Source: Phytoactinopolyspora mesophila
Lineage (GTDB): Bacteria; Actinomycetota; Actinomycetes; Jiangellales; Jiangellaceae
DNA: 64,000 nt
NCBI RefSeq assembly: GCF_010122465.1
Contig: NZ_WLZY01000003.1
Location: 1 to 64,000 of the forward strand
Reading direction: 5' to 3'
A model generated the notes under the pieces. The model ran no database searches and was not told where the DNA came from. It worked only from the letters and a program-made list of their open reading frames with translations. Below are positions 27,873 to 37,551 of this stretch, piece by piece. The translations under genes were made by a program, and so were the position numbers. The stretch's first letter is position 1. Each line of letters opens with the position of its first letter.

Positions 27873-28045
27873 ATGGCTCGCCTCCTTCGACCGCTTCCGG
27901 CCCTTGGGACCGGCCCCCGTGGTGCGCCATGGTGGTCGAAGCCACGGAACACCAAACGACACGTACGAAATTACATGGCTGATGTACGTGCGCGTCAAGC
28001 GGAACCGTGCTAAATGTTCTCGGTTCATGGTCGCCGAGTTTGAAA

Positions 28046-28696
28046 TCAGCTAGCGGCCGGGCCATCGAGCGCGCGCCTGATCAGCACCTCGATGTCAGCC
28101 GGTGCCGGCACATCGTCGGACAGCACCGCCTGCATCAGCAAACCGCACAACAGTACCGCGACCATCCGGCCGGTCAGCGCATCAGTACGCGACTGCAACA
28201 CCTCTGCCAGGGCGTTGTCCCAGGCCACAGCGGCCTTTCGAAGATGCGGCCGATGCAGCGCGACGGCGTAAAGGTTGTACTCCGCCATGGTGTCGCGACG
28301 CTTCTCACCCACCGACTGGACCACGAACTCAGCCAGCGCCGCAGCCAGATCCACATCCGGTTCGAGTGACCTCTCCCACGTCCAGAGTTCGGACACACTG
28401 CGCTCCGCCGCCTTCTCGAGAGCGGCGCCCACAAGGTCGTCGAGCGTGGAGAAGTGGTATGTCGTCGAGCCAAGCGGCACTCCCGCCGCGGCGGCGACCC
28501 TCCGATGAGTCAGCGCTTCGATGCCGTGCTCGGCAACGACGGAGATGGCCGCACGAGCGATCCGGTCGCGGCGATGGGGATCGTTGGGGCCACGCCCGCG
28601 CCGGATTCTCACCTGGCGATCCGTCCCGGCGTCCGCCTGATCGTGGATGCCCGCTCCCACCAGGTCCTCCGCATCGCTTTCCGGCATTACACCCAT
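28046..28696 (-). CDS. betI: TetR-family repressor of the betaine operon (BetI-like)
   Basis: 216 residues from ATG 28696 (ATG 28687 is an alternative). The helix-turn-helix region RDRIARAAISVVAEHGIEAL / THRRVAAAAGVPLGSTTYHF is typical of BetI. The C-terminal domain carries DTMAEYNLYAVALHRP, close to the choline-binding BetI class. It is divergent from betB, and a perfect palindrome in the shared promoter region (28738-28756) is the likely operator. BetI proteins release DNA on binding choline. Confidence 0.85.
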   Translation of the reverse strand: MGVMPESDAEDLVGAGIHDQADAGTDRQVRIRRGRGPNDPHRRDRIARAAISVVAEHGIEALTHRRVAAAAGVPLGSTTYHFSTLDDLVGAALEKAAERSVSELWTWERSLEPDVDLAAALAEFVVQSVGEKRRDTMAEYNLYAVALHRPHLRKAAVAWDNALAEVLQSRTDALTGRMVAVLLCGLLMQAVLSDDVPAPADIEVLIRRALDGPAAS

Positions 28697-28737
28697 TCTC
28701 TCATCCACCCCCCAGAAGTCTCCGCGATATGGACTCT

Positions 28738-28756
28738 GGTACACATTTTGTGTACC
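28738..28756. promoter_or_regulatory. Operator palindrome between betI and betB
   Basis: GGTACACATTTTGTGTACC is a perfect inverted repeat with 8-bp arms and a 3-bp spacer. It sits 41 bp ahead of betI and 103 bp ahead of betB, and the surrounding DNA is unusually AT-rich. A TetR dimer would fit; BetI is the natural candidate. Confidence 0.75.
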
Positions 28757-28859
28757 ATCGTACGCATTCTTGGGTGTCCTGGGTCGGAGATCTGCGTCAC
28801 TGTCCCGCTGATTCCACTCCGGGCGCGACCAGCGACATGAGACCGAGGGGATCGGCCAC

Positions 28860-30353
28860 ATGCAGGACCTTTTCGTAAACGGGCGCTGGGTCGGATCGAG
28901 CGGATCCGCACCGGGCAGGGTCATACTCAACCCGTACGACGGCAGCCAGCTACGCACCGTCTCCGAGGCAAGTGACGAAGACGTTGACAACGCCGTGGGC
29001 GCGGCCCGCTCCGCGTTCGACGACGGACCATGGCGTTCCACGAGCGCCCGCGAGCGAGGCACGCTGTTACGCAGCATCGCCGCTCTGCTGGTGCGCGACC
29101 GGGAAGACATCGCCCGGATCGAGAGTCTCGATACCGGCAAGACCCTCGCCGAGGGCCGCATCGACGTCGACGACGTCGTGGCGGTGTTCGAGTACTACGC
29201 GGGACTGGCCGATGCCGACGCCGGCCGAGTGGTGGACACCGGCAACCCCGACGTCGTCAGCCGGGTCGTCCACGAACCCGTTGGAGTGTGCGCACTGATC
29301 GCGCCATGGAACTATCCCCTGCTCCAGCTGTCGTGGAAAGTGGCACCCGCGCTGGCAGCCGGCAACACGGTGGTCATCAAACCAAGCGAAGTGACGCCTC
29401 TGTCCACGATCCACCTGGTCAAGCTGGCCGATGAAGCCGGCATCCCACCCGGCGTGGTGAACCTGCTGCTGGGCTCCGGCCCGGACGTCGGCTCCTCACT
29501 GGTCAGCCATCCGGGCGTCGATCTCGTCTCATTCACCGGCGGGCTGGCCACCGGAAAAAAGATCATGGCACTCGCGGCCGCCGACGTGAAGCGTGTCGCG
29601 CTCGAGCTCGGCGGCAAGAACCCGAACGTCGTCTTCGCCGACGCAAACTTCGACACCGCGGTCGACTACGCGCTCGCCGCGGCGTTCCTGCATTCCGGCC
29701 AGGTGTGCTCGGCCGGGTCCCGGCTGATCGTGCAGGATTCCATCCACGACCGCTTCGTTGCCGAACTCGCCCGCCGGGCCGACGCCATCCGGCTGGGCAA
29801 CGGCCTGGACGACACCACCGAATGCGGCCCGCTGGTGTCCAGCGAACACCGCGCCAAGGTGGAGCGCTACATCGAGGTCGCGGTCGACGAGGGCGCGCGG
29901 CTGGTGACCGGCGGACACCGGCCCGACGATCCCGAGCTGGCCGACGGCTACTTCCTGCGTCCCACCGTGTTCGCGGACTGCCGTTCCGGCATGTCGATCG
30001 TGCGTGACGAGGTGTTCGGGCCCGTCGTCACCGTGGAACGGTTCGAGACCGAAGCCGACGCCGTCCGGCTGGCGAACGACACCGAATACGGGCTGGCCGG
30101 GGCGGTGTGGACCAGCGACGCGTCGGTCGCGCAGCGGGTCGCCACGGCGCTTCGGCACGGAACGGTCTGGATCAACGACTATCACCCGTATGTCCCCCAG
30201 GCCGAGTGGGGCGGATTCGGCAAGTCCGGTGTCGGCCGCGAGCTCGGCCCATCCGGCCTCGACGAGTATCGCGAGGCCAAGCACATCTACCAGAACATCA
30301 GACCAGCCCCGATGCGATGGTTCACCGGCGCGACGGACGGGGGCCGCACATGA
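28860..30353 (+). CDS. betB: Betaine-aldehyde dehydrogenase
   Basis: 497 residues from ATG 28860, with GAGGGG upstream. Aldehyde dehydrogenase landmarks: [18 protein letters not shown], the cofactor motif FTGGLATGK, the general base in [12 protein letters not shown] and the catalytic Cys in GQVCSAGSR. It oxidises betaine aldehyde to glycine betaine with NAD(P)+. The start of betA overlaps its stop (ATGA). Position between the betI operator and the choline dehydrogenase supports the substrate assignment; other aldehydes cannot be excluded. Confidence 0.9.
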   Translation: MQDLFVNGRWVGSSGSAPGRVILNPYDGSQLRTVSEASDEDVDNAVGAARSAFDDGPWRSTSARERGTLLRSIAALLVRDREDIARIESLDTGKTLAEGRIDVDDVVAVFEYYAGLADADAGRVVDTGNPDVVSRVVHEPVGVCALIAPWNYPLLQLSWKVAPALAAGNTVVIKPSEVTPLSTIHLVKLADEAGIPPGVVNLLLGSGPDVGSSLVSHPGVDLVSFTGGLATGKKIMALAAADVKRVALELGGKNPNVVFADANFDTAVDYALAAAFLHSGQVCSAGSRLIVQDSIHDRFVAELARRADAIRLGNGLDDTTECGPLVSSEHRAKVERYIEVAVDEGARLVTGGHRPDDPELADGYFLRPTVFADCRSGMSIVRDEVFGPVVTVERFETEADAVRLANDTEYGLAGAVWTSDASVAQRVATALRHGTVWINDYHPYVPQAEWGGFGKSGVGRELGPSGLDEYREAKHIYQNIRPAPMRWFTGATDGGRT

Positions 30354-32011
30354 GCACCGAACGGTATGACTACATCATCGTCGGTGGCGGCTCCGCCGGA
30401 TGTGTCCTGGCGAACCGGCTGAGTGCGGACCCGTCGAACAAGGTCCTCGTCCTCGAGGCCGGCCGGCCGGACTGGATCTGGGACATCTTCATCCACATGC
30501 CAGCCGCGTTGACCATGGTCATCGGCAACCGGTTCTACGACTGGAAATACGTCTCCGAGCCGGAGCCTTACATGGGCGGGCGCCGCGTCTCCCACGGCCG
30601 CGGAAAGGTGCTGGGCGGCTCCAGCTCGATCAACGGCATGATCTTCCAGCGTGGCAACCCGATGGACCTGGAACGCTGGGCAAGCGAACCGGGGATGGAA
30701 TCCTGGGACTACGCCCATTGCCTGCCGTACTTCAAGCGGATGGAGCACTGCGCGGCGGGCGGGGACGAGTGGCGGGGTGAGGGCGGCCCGCTGTGGCTGG
30801 AGCGCGGCCCGGCGGAAAACCCGCTGTTCGGCGCCTTCCTCGAGGCGGCCCAGCAAGCCGGCCACCCGCTGACGTCAGACGTCAACGGCTACCGGCAGGA
30901 AGGCTTCGCCAGGTTCGATCGGGCGATTCGAAACGGAAGACGCTGGTCCGCCGCACGCGCCTACCTGCATCCGGTCAAGAAGCGGCCCAACCTGACAGTC
31001 CGTTGCCTGGCCCACGTCCGGCGCGTCGTGTTCGACGGCAAGCGGGCCGTCGGCGTCGAATACAGCCGGCCCGGCCGCCCGGCCCAGACGGTCCGCGGCG
31101 GCGAGATCATCCTGTCCGGCGGCGCGGTCAACACGCCGCAGCTGCTGCAATTGTCCGGCGTCGGCAACCCCGGCGAACTCAGGCCCCTCGGCATCAACAT
31201 GGTCCACGAACTGCCCGGCGTCGGTGAGAACCTGCAGGACCACCTCGAGGTCTACGTGCAGCACGCGTGCAAGCAGCCCATCTCGTTCAATCCGGCTCTC
31301 AAACTGCGAAACCGGCCGAAGATCGGCCTGCAGTGGATCCTCTCGCGCAAGGGCCCCGCCGCGACGAACCACTTCGAGGCCGGCGGGTTCGTCCGCGGCA
31401 ACGATCAAGTCGATTATCCCAACCTGATGTTCCATTTCCTGCCGATCGCGGTCCGCTACGACGGCACTCCGGTCAACGCCGAACACGGTTACCAGGTGCA
31501 CATCGGGCCGATGTACTCCGACGTGCGAGGCAGCGTGAAGATCACTTCAGCCGATCCCAAGCGGGCTCCCGCGCTGCGATTCAATTACCTGTCGACCGCC
31601 AACGACCGCAGGGAATGGCTCGAAGCCGTGCGGGTCGCCCGGGAGATACTGGCACAGCCCGCCTTCGCCGACTTCGACGGCGGAGAGCTGTCCCCCGGCC
31701 CGGATGTCCAGACCGACGAGCAAATCCTCGAGTGGGTCGCCCGCGACGCCGAGACCGCGTATCACCCGTCGTGCACGGCGCGGATGGGCATCGATGAGAT
31801 GTCAGTGGTCGATCCGTCGTCGATGCGCGTGCACGGCCTGGAAGGACTACGCGTCGTCGACGCCTCGGCCATGCCCTACCTCACCAACGGCAACATCTAC
31901 GCGCCCGTCATGATGCTCGCCGAGAAGGCCAGCGATCTCATCCTCGGCAACACTCCCCTGCCGGCATCCAGCGCAGACTTCTACCGGCACCACACCACAC
32001 CCGAAGGGTAG
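30350..32011 (+). CDS. betA: Choline dehydrogenase (GMC flavoprotein)
   Basis: 553 residues from ATG 30350. The FAD-binding [14 protein letters not shown] begins at about residue 12; the GMC signature [13 protein letters not shown] follows; the C-terminal active site has [11 protein letters not shown] (catalytic His) and [13 protein letters not shown]. It oxidises choline to betaine aldehyde, which betB then handles. An overlap with betB and a four-base gap to betT show one operon. Confidence 0.9.
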   Translation: MSTERYDYIIVGGGSAGCVLANRLSADPSNKVLVLEAGRPDWIWDIFIHMPAALTMVIGNRFYDWKYVSEPEPYMGGRRVSHGRGKVLGGSSSINGMIFQRGNPMDLERWASEPGMESWDYAHCLPYFKRMEHCAAGGDEWRGEGGPLWLERGPAENPLFGAFLEAAQQAGHPLTSDVNGYRQEGFARFDRAIRNGRRWSAARAYLHPVKKRPNLTVRCLAHVRRVVFDGKRAVGVEYSRPGRPAQTVRGGEIILSGGAVNTPQLLQLSGVGNPGELRPLGINMVHELPGVGENLQDHLEVYVQHACKQPISFNPALKLRNRPKIGLQWILSRKGPAATNHFEAGGFVRGNDQVDYPNLMFHFLPIAVRYDGTPVNAEHGYQVHIGPMYSDVRGSVKITSADPKRAPALRFNYLSTANDRREWLEAVRVAREILAQPAFADFDGGELSPGPDVQTDEQILEWVARDAETAYHPSCTARMGIDEMSVVDPSSMRVHGLEGLRVVDASAMPYLTNGNIYAPVMMLAEKASDLILGNTPLPASSADFYRHHTTPEG

Positions 32012-32015
32012 AACC

Positions 32016-34076
32016 GTGGAGTCAACTCAACAGCCTGACGAACAGGTCGGACAGCCATCCGCACCCGAGACAGCTGACAACGAGTCGAAGCGCAACCGGA
32101 TCAACCCGGTGGTCTTCTTCGGGTCGTCCGCGTTGATCATCGCGTTGTCCGCGTGGGCGATGATCACTCCGGAAGGGGCCGAGGCGGCCATCGGCACAGT
32201 CGTCGAATGGATCTCACACCGTTTCGGCTGGTATTACTTCCTCGCCGCCACGCTATTCCTCGTCTTCGTCGTCTTCATCGCTGCCTCGCGCTACGGGAAG
32301 ATCAAGCTCGGACCGCAGCACTCCACCCCCGACTACAGCCTGTTCGCGTGGGCCGCGATGCTGTTCGCCGCCGGAATCGGCATCGACCTGATGTTCTTCT
32401 CCGTCGCCGGCCCCGTCACGCACTACCTGCTGCCACCCGAAGGCGCGCCGGAAACGATCGAAGCCGCCCGGCAGGGCATCGTATGGACGCTGTTCCACTA
32501 CGGGATCACCGGCTGGGCCATGTACGCCCTGATGGGCATGGCGCTGGGTTACTTCGCGTTTCGCTACAAGCTTCCGCTGTCGATCCGCTCCGCCCTCTAC
32601 CCGATAGTCGGCAAGCGGATCTACGGGCCGATCGGCGACGCGGTGGACCTCGCCGCCGTGATCGGCACCATCTTCGGTATCGCGGTGTCGCTCGGCATCG
32701 GCGTGGTCCAGCTCAACTTCGGGCTGAACTTCCTGTTCGACATCCCGGTGGGAACCGCCGCTCAGGTCGGCCTGATCGTCGTCGCTGTGCTTATGGCGAC
32801 CATTTCCGCCGTCGCGGGTGTCGACAAGGGAATCCGCCGGCTGTCCGAGCTCAACGTCGTCCTGGCCATCGTCCTGATGATCTACGTCATCGTCCAAGAG
32901 GACCCGATCGACCTGCTGAACGGCCTGGTGCTGAACATCGGCGACTACGTCAGCCGCTTCCCGGGCATGACGATGAACACTTTCGCCTACGACCAGCCGA
33001 CCGAGTGGCTCAACGACTGGACGTTGTTCTTCTGGGCCTGGTGGATCGCCTGGGCGCCGTTCGTCGGCCTGTTCCTCGCCCGGATCTCACGCGGGCGCAC
33101 CATCCGGCAGTTCGTGGCCGCCACGCTGGTGGTGCCGTTCCTGTTCACGCTCTCGTTCCTGTCGATCTTCGGCAACGCCGCACTGAGCATCGTGCGCGGG
33201 GGCAACGGCGAGTTCGGCGCGACCACCGTCGACGCGCCGGAGGAGGGTTTCTACACCCTGCTGGATCAGTACCCGGGGGTCACCTTCAGCGCGGGGCTGG
33301 CGACGTTTGTGGGCCTGCTGTTCTATGTCACGTCGGCCGACTCGGGCGCGCTGGTGATGGGCAACTTCACGTCGCGGCTGGCGTCGACGTCACGAGACGC
33401 CTCCCGGTGGGTGCGCATCTTCTGGGCCGCCGCCACCGGCCTGCTGACGCTGGCCATGCTGCTCGTCGGCGGGGTCGACACGCTCACCAGCGCCACCATC
33501 GTCATGGGCCTGCCGTTCTCGTTCGTGATGTTCCTGGTGATGTGGGGCCTGTACAAGGCGTTGCGGGTGGAACGGTTCCGCGAGGACGCCATCCGCACCA
33601 GCCTGCCGTCGTCGTTGTCCGGCCGGACAACCGTCGAGCCGCGCAGCGTGCACCGGAGCTGGCGGCAACGGCTGGCCCGGGTCATGAGTTATCCGGACAA
33701 GGCGGCTGCCACCAGGTTCGTCGAGGAAGTGTGCCGGCCGGCGCTGAACGAGGTGGCAGACGAACTCCGGGAGCAGGGTGCCCGCGCGTCGGTCACTGAG
33801 GGCGTGGTCGACGACCTCGGAATCCCGCATCTCACCCTGCAGGTGAGCATGGGCGATGAGGAGGAGTTCAGTTACCGCATCTGGCCGTCGGAATGCAGCA
33901 CTCCCTCGTTCGCGCCGCGCCGGGTGACCGTGCCGGACACGTATTTCCGGTTCGAGGTGTCCCTGACCGACGGCAGCCAGGGTTACGACGTCATGGGTTA
34001 CGGCAAGGACCAGCTCATCGGCGACGTCCTCGACCAGTACGAGCGCCACCTCGAATTCCTGCGCCTCTCCCCCTGA
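32016..34076 (+). CDS. betT: BCCT-family choline/betaine transporter (BetT-like)
   Basis: 686 residues from GTG 32016. About twelve membrane helices fill residues 30-530. The BCCT signature is FFWAWWIAWAPFVGLFLARI with its spaced Trp residues. The last about 150 residues are cytoplasmic (TLQVSMGDEEEFSYRIWPSE), as in BetT proteins, where the tail senses osmotic stress. Sodium- or proton-driven choline uptake is expected. It is the last gene of the bet operon; a family A palindrome lies 11 bp downstream. Confidence 0.9.
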   Translation: MESTQQPDEQVGQPSAPETADNESKRNRINPVVFFGSSALIIALSAWAMITPEGAEAAIGTVVEWISHRFGWYYFLAATLFLVFVVFIAASRYGKIKLGPQHSTPDYSLFAWAAMLFAAGIGIDLMFFSVAGPVTHYLLPPEGAPETIEAARQGIVWTLFHYGITGWAMYALMGMALGYFAFRYKLPLSIRSALYPIVGKRIYGPIGDAVDLAAVIGTIFGIAVSLGIGVVQLNFGLNFLFDIPVGTAAQVGLIVVAVLMATISAVAGVDKGIRRLSELNVVLAIVLMIYVIVQEDPIDLLNGLVLNIGDYVSRFPGMTMNTFAYDQPTEWLNDWTLFFWAWWIAWAPFVGLFLARISRGRTIRQFVAATLVVPFLFTLSFLSIFGNAALSIVRGGNGEFGATTVDAPEEGFYTLLDQYPGVTFSAGLATFVGLLFYVTSADSGALVMGNFTSRLASTSRDASRWVRIFWAAATGLLTLAMLLVGGVDTLTSATIVMGLPFSFVMFLVMWGLYKALRVERFREDAIRTSLPSSLSGRTTVEPRSVHRSWRQRLARVMSYPDKAAATRFVEEVCRPALNEVADELREQGARASVTEGVVDDLGIPHLTLQVSMGDEEEFSYRIWPSECSTPSFAPRRVTVPDTYFRFEVSLTDGSQGYDVMGYGKDQLIGDVLDQYERHLEFLRLSP

Positions 34077-34087
34077 CCCGTCCGCCT

Positions 34088-34175
34088 AAATGATCATGTT
34101 CGGTGGGTTTCCTCGTGCATCAATAGGTCTGCAGGCATGGTGCCGCCCGAGAAAACCCACCAAACATGATCATTT
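34088..34175. repeat. Palindromic repeat family A, copy 3
   Basis: Arms AAATGATCATGTTCGGTGGG (from 34088) and the complement ending at 34175 differ at one base. The centre (GGTCTGCAGGCATGGTGCCG) aligns with copy 1 in the same direction. It sits just after betT and may end that transcript. Confidence 0.85.
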
Positions 34176-34232
34176 TGGGAAGGCCGTGGCCGGGGCGGCG
34201 GGAGGGCGGGAGGGGTGGGGTAGCGTCGAGCC

Positions 34233-35222
34233 GTGCTGAAGATAACCGCGCTGGCCGGGGGGATCGGGGGCGGGCGGTTCCTGCGCGGCTTGCTCCGCGC
34301 CGTGCCGGACGCCGAGGTCACCGTCATCGGGAACACCGCCGACGACATCAAGCTGCACGGACTCCACGTCAGCCCGGACCTGGACACCGTGATGTACACG
34401 CTCGGCGGCGGCGTCCACGAGGACCAAGGGTGGGGCCGCGCCGAAGAAACCTTCTCGGTCGCGGAAGAACTGGCCGCGTACGGCGCCCACCCCCAGTGGT
34501 TCACCTTGGGCGATCGCGACATCGCGACGCATCTGGTCCGCACCCAGATGCTCGCCGCCGGCTACCCGTTGTCGGCCGTCACCGAGGCGTTGTGCGACCG
34601 CTGGCTGCGTCACCTCCCGGGACGAGGCGTGCGCCTGCTGCCCATGACCGACGACCGCGTCGAAACCCACGTCGTGATCACCGAGGACGGGCAGAGCCGC
34701 GCTGTTCATTTCCAGGAGTGGTGGGTGCGTATACACGCGAAGGTCCCGGCCGACCGGATCGTGCTCACCGGCATCGAGTCCGCCACGGCGGCCCCCGGTG
34801 TCCTCGAGGCCATCGCCGCTGCCGACGTCATACTGCTCCCGCCGTCCAACCCGGTCGTCAGCATCGGGCCGATCCTGGCGGTCGCCGGCGTCCGCGACGC
34901 CGTGGCGTCGTCAGGCGCGCCGGTCGTCGGGCTCTCCCCGATCATCGGGACCGCACCCGTGCGCGGCATGGCCGACGCCGTCCTGACAACAGCGGGCGTC
35001 GACGTCACACCGGTCGGCGTCGCCGGGATGTTCAGCGATCTCCTCGACGGCTGGCTGGTACACGAGTCGGACGCCGCCTCGGTCGCGCCCGTCGAAGCCC
35101 TCGGGATCAGATGCCGGGCGGTTCCGCTGTTGATGCACGACGTCGATGCGACTGCCGCCATGGCACGCGAGGCACTCGACCTCGCCGAAGGTGTTCGCGG
35201 AGGACAACGAAATGAGACCTGA
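34233..35222 (+). CDS. fbiA: 2-phospho-L-lactate (or phosphoenolpyruvate) transferase, CofD/FbiA
   Basis: 329 residues from GTG 34233. The N-terminal LAGGIGGGRFLRGL and TVIGNTADDIKLHGLHVSPD are CofD family motifs; VLLPPSNPVVSIGPIL is the other conserved block. FbiA joins a lactyl or enolpyruvyl phosphate unit to the deazaflavin Fo to make (dehydro)F420-0. It overlaps fbiB by 11 bases, matching the mycobacterial fbiA-fbiB pair. No strong ribosome-binding site is seen ahead of GTG 34233. Confidence 0.92.
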   Translation: MLKITALAGGIGGGRFLRGLLRAVPDAEVTVIGNTADDIKLHGLHVSPDLDTVMYTLGGGVHEDQGWGRAEETFSVAEELAAYGAHPQWFTLGDRDIATHLVRTQMLAAGYPLSAVTEALCDRWLRHLPGRGVRLLPMTDDRVETHVVITEDGQSRAVHFQEWWVRIHAKVPADRIVLTGIESATAAPGVLEAIAAADVILLPPSNPVVSIGPILAVAGVRDAVASSGAPVVGLSPIIGTAPVRGMADAVLTTAGVDVTPVGVAGMFSDLLDGWLVHESDAASVAPVEALGIRCRAVPLLMHDVDATAAMAREALDLAEGVRGGQRNET

Positions 35223-36552
35223 GCCCGCGTTGAGCTTCGAGGTGCGCGGTTTGCCAGGCATCCCGGAGGTCCGTCCCGGCGACGACCTCGCCGCGCTTCT
35301 GATCAAAGCGCTGAACGACGTCTCCACGCGACACGACGTCTCCACGCGACACGACGCCGCGACACGATCCGGCGCCGACACCCGAGCGCCGCTACGCGAC
35401 GGCGATATCGTCGTCGTCACCAGCAAGATCGTGAGCAAGGCCGAGGGCCGTATGTTCGCCGGGATGGACCGCGACGACGCCATCGACGCCGAAGCGGTCC
35501 GCACCGTGTCCGAGTGGACGACGCCGCGCGGCCGGACCCGTATCGTCGAGACCAGGCACGGCTTTGTCATGGCCGCGGCCGGCGTCGACGCCTCCAACGT
35601 GGCTCCCGGCACCGTCGTTCTCCTCCCCGAAGACCCCGACGCCTCGGCGCGGCGGCTCCGTGACGAGCTGACTGAGCGCCTCGGAGTACATGTCGGCGTC
35701 ATCCTCACCGACACGGCGGGACGCGTCTGGCGCAACGGCGTGATCGACATGGCGATCGGCGCCGCCGGCATCCGGGCGGTGGACGACCTGCGCGGAGAAA
35801 CCGACCCCTACGGCAACGACCTCGGCGTCACCGTAGTAGCCGTCGCCGACGAACTCGCCGCCGCCTCGGAACTGGTCCGCACCAAACTGTCCGGCGTCCC
35901 CGTCGCCGTCATCCGTGGCCTGGCCCATCTGCTGCTGCCGAAGAACGCCGCACACGATCCGGGTGCCTCAGCGCTCGTGCGGCCATCCTCGGACGACCGA
36001 TTCCGCCTGGGGACCCCGGAGTCGATGCGCGCGGCCGTCTACGCTCGCCATACGGTGCGCTCGTTTACCGCCGACCCCGTAGATCCGGCCGTGCTGCGCA
36101 GAGCCGTCGAGGCGGCCTTGACCGGCCCACACCCGTCTGCCGGCGACCCTCCCGCGCGATTCGTCTTCGTGGAGTCTCACGATGCACGCGCGGCGCTAGC
36201 GGATCTCCTCGCCGCGTCCGGCGGAACATCCGGCGACGACGACCCTGCGATGCTGCGCTCCGCGCCCTGTGTTGTGGTGCCTTGCGCCGCTACCCCGGGC
36301 GCCACGCCGGTGCCCGATGCCGGCACCTTGCTCGCCGTCGGGGCAGCCGTCGAGAACCTGCTCATCGCGCTGGCCGCGGACGGGCTCGGCTCGGCCTGGA
36401 TCTTCCCGTCGGCAGAGCTGACCAAGGCGGCCGAAGCACTCGAGCTGCCTACGGGCTGGTCACCTGCCGGCGTCGTCGTGATCGGCCGCCCGGCGGACCC
36501 CGTGCCGGAGCATGCGCCACCCGCCGTCGACGCGCACATGGTTATCCGCTGA
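35212..36552 (+). CDS. fbiB: F420-0:gamma-glutamyl ligase fused to an FMN nitroreductase-like domain, CofE/FbiB
   Basis: 446 residues from ATG 35212. The N-terminal CofE domain (to about 250) shows DIVVVTSKIVSKAEGR and LTDTAGRVWRNG; the C-terminal domain (from about 270) is nitroreductase-like (YARHTVRSFTADPVD). FbiB reduces dehydro-F420-0 and adds glutamates. An 18-bp tandem duplication at 35318-35353 encodes a doubled DVSTRH in a variable loop, absent from the usual protein. It is the window's established gamma-glutamyl ligase, distinct from the ATP-grasp cluster. Confidence 0.92.
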   Translation: MRPEPALSFEVRGLPGIPEVRPGDDLAALLIKALNDVSTRHDVSTRHDAATRSGADTRAPLRDGDIVVVTSKIVSKAEGRMFAGMDRDDAIDAEAVRTVSEWTTPRGRTRIVETRHGFVMAAAGVDASNVAPGTVVLLPEDPDASARRLRDELTERLGVHVGVILTDTAGRVWRNGVIDMAIGAAGIRAVDDLRGETDPYGNDLGVTVVAVADELAAASELVRTKLSGVPVAVIRGLAHLLLPKNAAHDPGASALVRPSSDDRFRLGTPESMRAAVYARHTVRSFTADPVDPAVLRRAVEAALTGPHPSAGDPPARFVFVESHDARAALADLLAASGGTSGDDDPAMLRSAPCVVVPCAATPGATPVPDAGTLLAVGAAVENLLIALAADGLGSAWIFPSAELTKAAEALELPTGWSPAGVVVIGRPADPVPEHAPPAVDAHMVIR

Positions 36553-36560
36553 ACGGCTGT

Positions 36561-36687
36561 TGCGTGGGCCGTGGGCTGATGGTGTCCTCGGCCGACCGTC
36601 CGGAGGCGGCGGAGTGAGCGCGCAGTGCGAACGCCGTCGCCGGAGGCCAGGGAGGCCGAGGACACCATCAGCCCACGACCCACGCCA
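36561..36687. repeat. Palindromic repeat family B, copy 2
   Basis: Arms of about 32 bp (left 36561-36592, right 36655-36687) with GTGGGCTGATGGTGTCCTCG as the longest clean part surround the same core as copy 1 (CGACCGTCCGGAGGCG ... GGCCAGGGAG). The arms have no resemblance to those of copy 1. It follows fbiB. Confidence 0.85.
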
Positions 36688-36724
36688 CCAGGAACGCTCA
36701 GCGAAGAACGCGTAGCCTCGTCAC

Positions 36725-37471
36725 ATGGTCTCGACACCCTACGAGCTCCTGCGAACCGAACTGCAGCGCGACGGTTCACGGCCGTTGCTGACGTTCTACG
36801 ACGACGCTACCGGTGAGCGCGTGGAGCTGTCCGTCACCACCTTCGACAACTGGGTGGCCAAAACCGCCGGCATGCTGCGCGACGACCTCGCGGCCGACGC
36901 CGGCGACCGAGCGGTATTGCAGCTGCCGCCCCACTGGCAGACGCTCGTGTGGGCCGGAGCGTGCTGGGCACTCGGCGTGTGTGTCACCGACTCCATCCAT
37001 AACGCAAGCGTCGTGGTGGCCGGGCCGGACGCTCTCGAAGACGCGGCCGCCTCGGATGTTCAAGACGTCGTGGCGCTTTCGTTGCGGCCGATGGGCGCCC
37101 GGTTCACCGATCCGTTGCCGATCGGTGTGCTGGATTACGCCGTGGAGGTTCCGGGCCATCCCGACGTACTCGTTCCGTATGTGCCGCCACCGTCCGAAGA
37201 GCTGGCTCTCGAGCATGGAGATTCGGTACACACTCTCAGCGGCGTCCTCGATCTCGCCCGTGATCGGGCCGAGCAGCTGGGCGCCGAGCCGGGTGCCCGG
37301 CTGCTGATCGCCGGAGGCGAGCTGCCCTCCGCGCTGATCGATGCGCTCCTGGTGCCGCTCGTCGTCGGCGGATCAGCGGTTCTGGTACGCAACGAAGACA
37401 CCAGCGCCCGCGCGGCGAGAATCAACAGCGAGCGGGTGACGGTCGAGGCCGTGCCGGCGGAGACCACGTGA
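36725..37471 (+). CDS. TIGR03089 family protein
   Basis: 248 residues from ATG 36725. The sequence matches the small actinobacterial family related to the N-terminal part of acyl-CoA synthetases (TLVWAGACWALGVCVTDS, GARLLIAGGELPSALIDA) but too short for adenylation activity and without the P-loop-like TSGTTG. Function unknown. It follows fbiB after a palindromic repeat; a similar gene lies near fbiAB in other actinobacteria. Confidence 0.8.
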   Translation: MVSTPYELLRTELQRDGSRPLLTFYDDATGERVELSVTTFDNWVAKTAGMLRDDLAADAGDRAVLQLPPHWQTLVWAGACWALGVCVTDSIHNASVVVAGPDALEDAAASDVQDVVALSLRPMGARFTDPLPIGVLDYAVEVPGHPDVLVPYVPPPSEELALEHGDSVHTLSGVLDLARDRAEQLGAEPGARLLIAGGELPSALIDALLVPLVVGGSAVLVRNEDTSARAARINSERVTVEAVPAETT

Positions 37472-37551
37472 CGCGGGACGCCTGATGGCCCGGCAAGGCG
37501 CCGATCACGTCCCGGCCTCCCCGGACACGCTGACAACGAAAGCAAGCAGAC

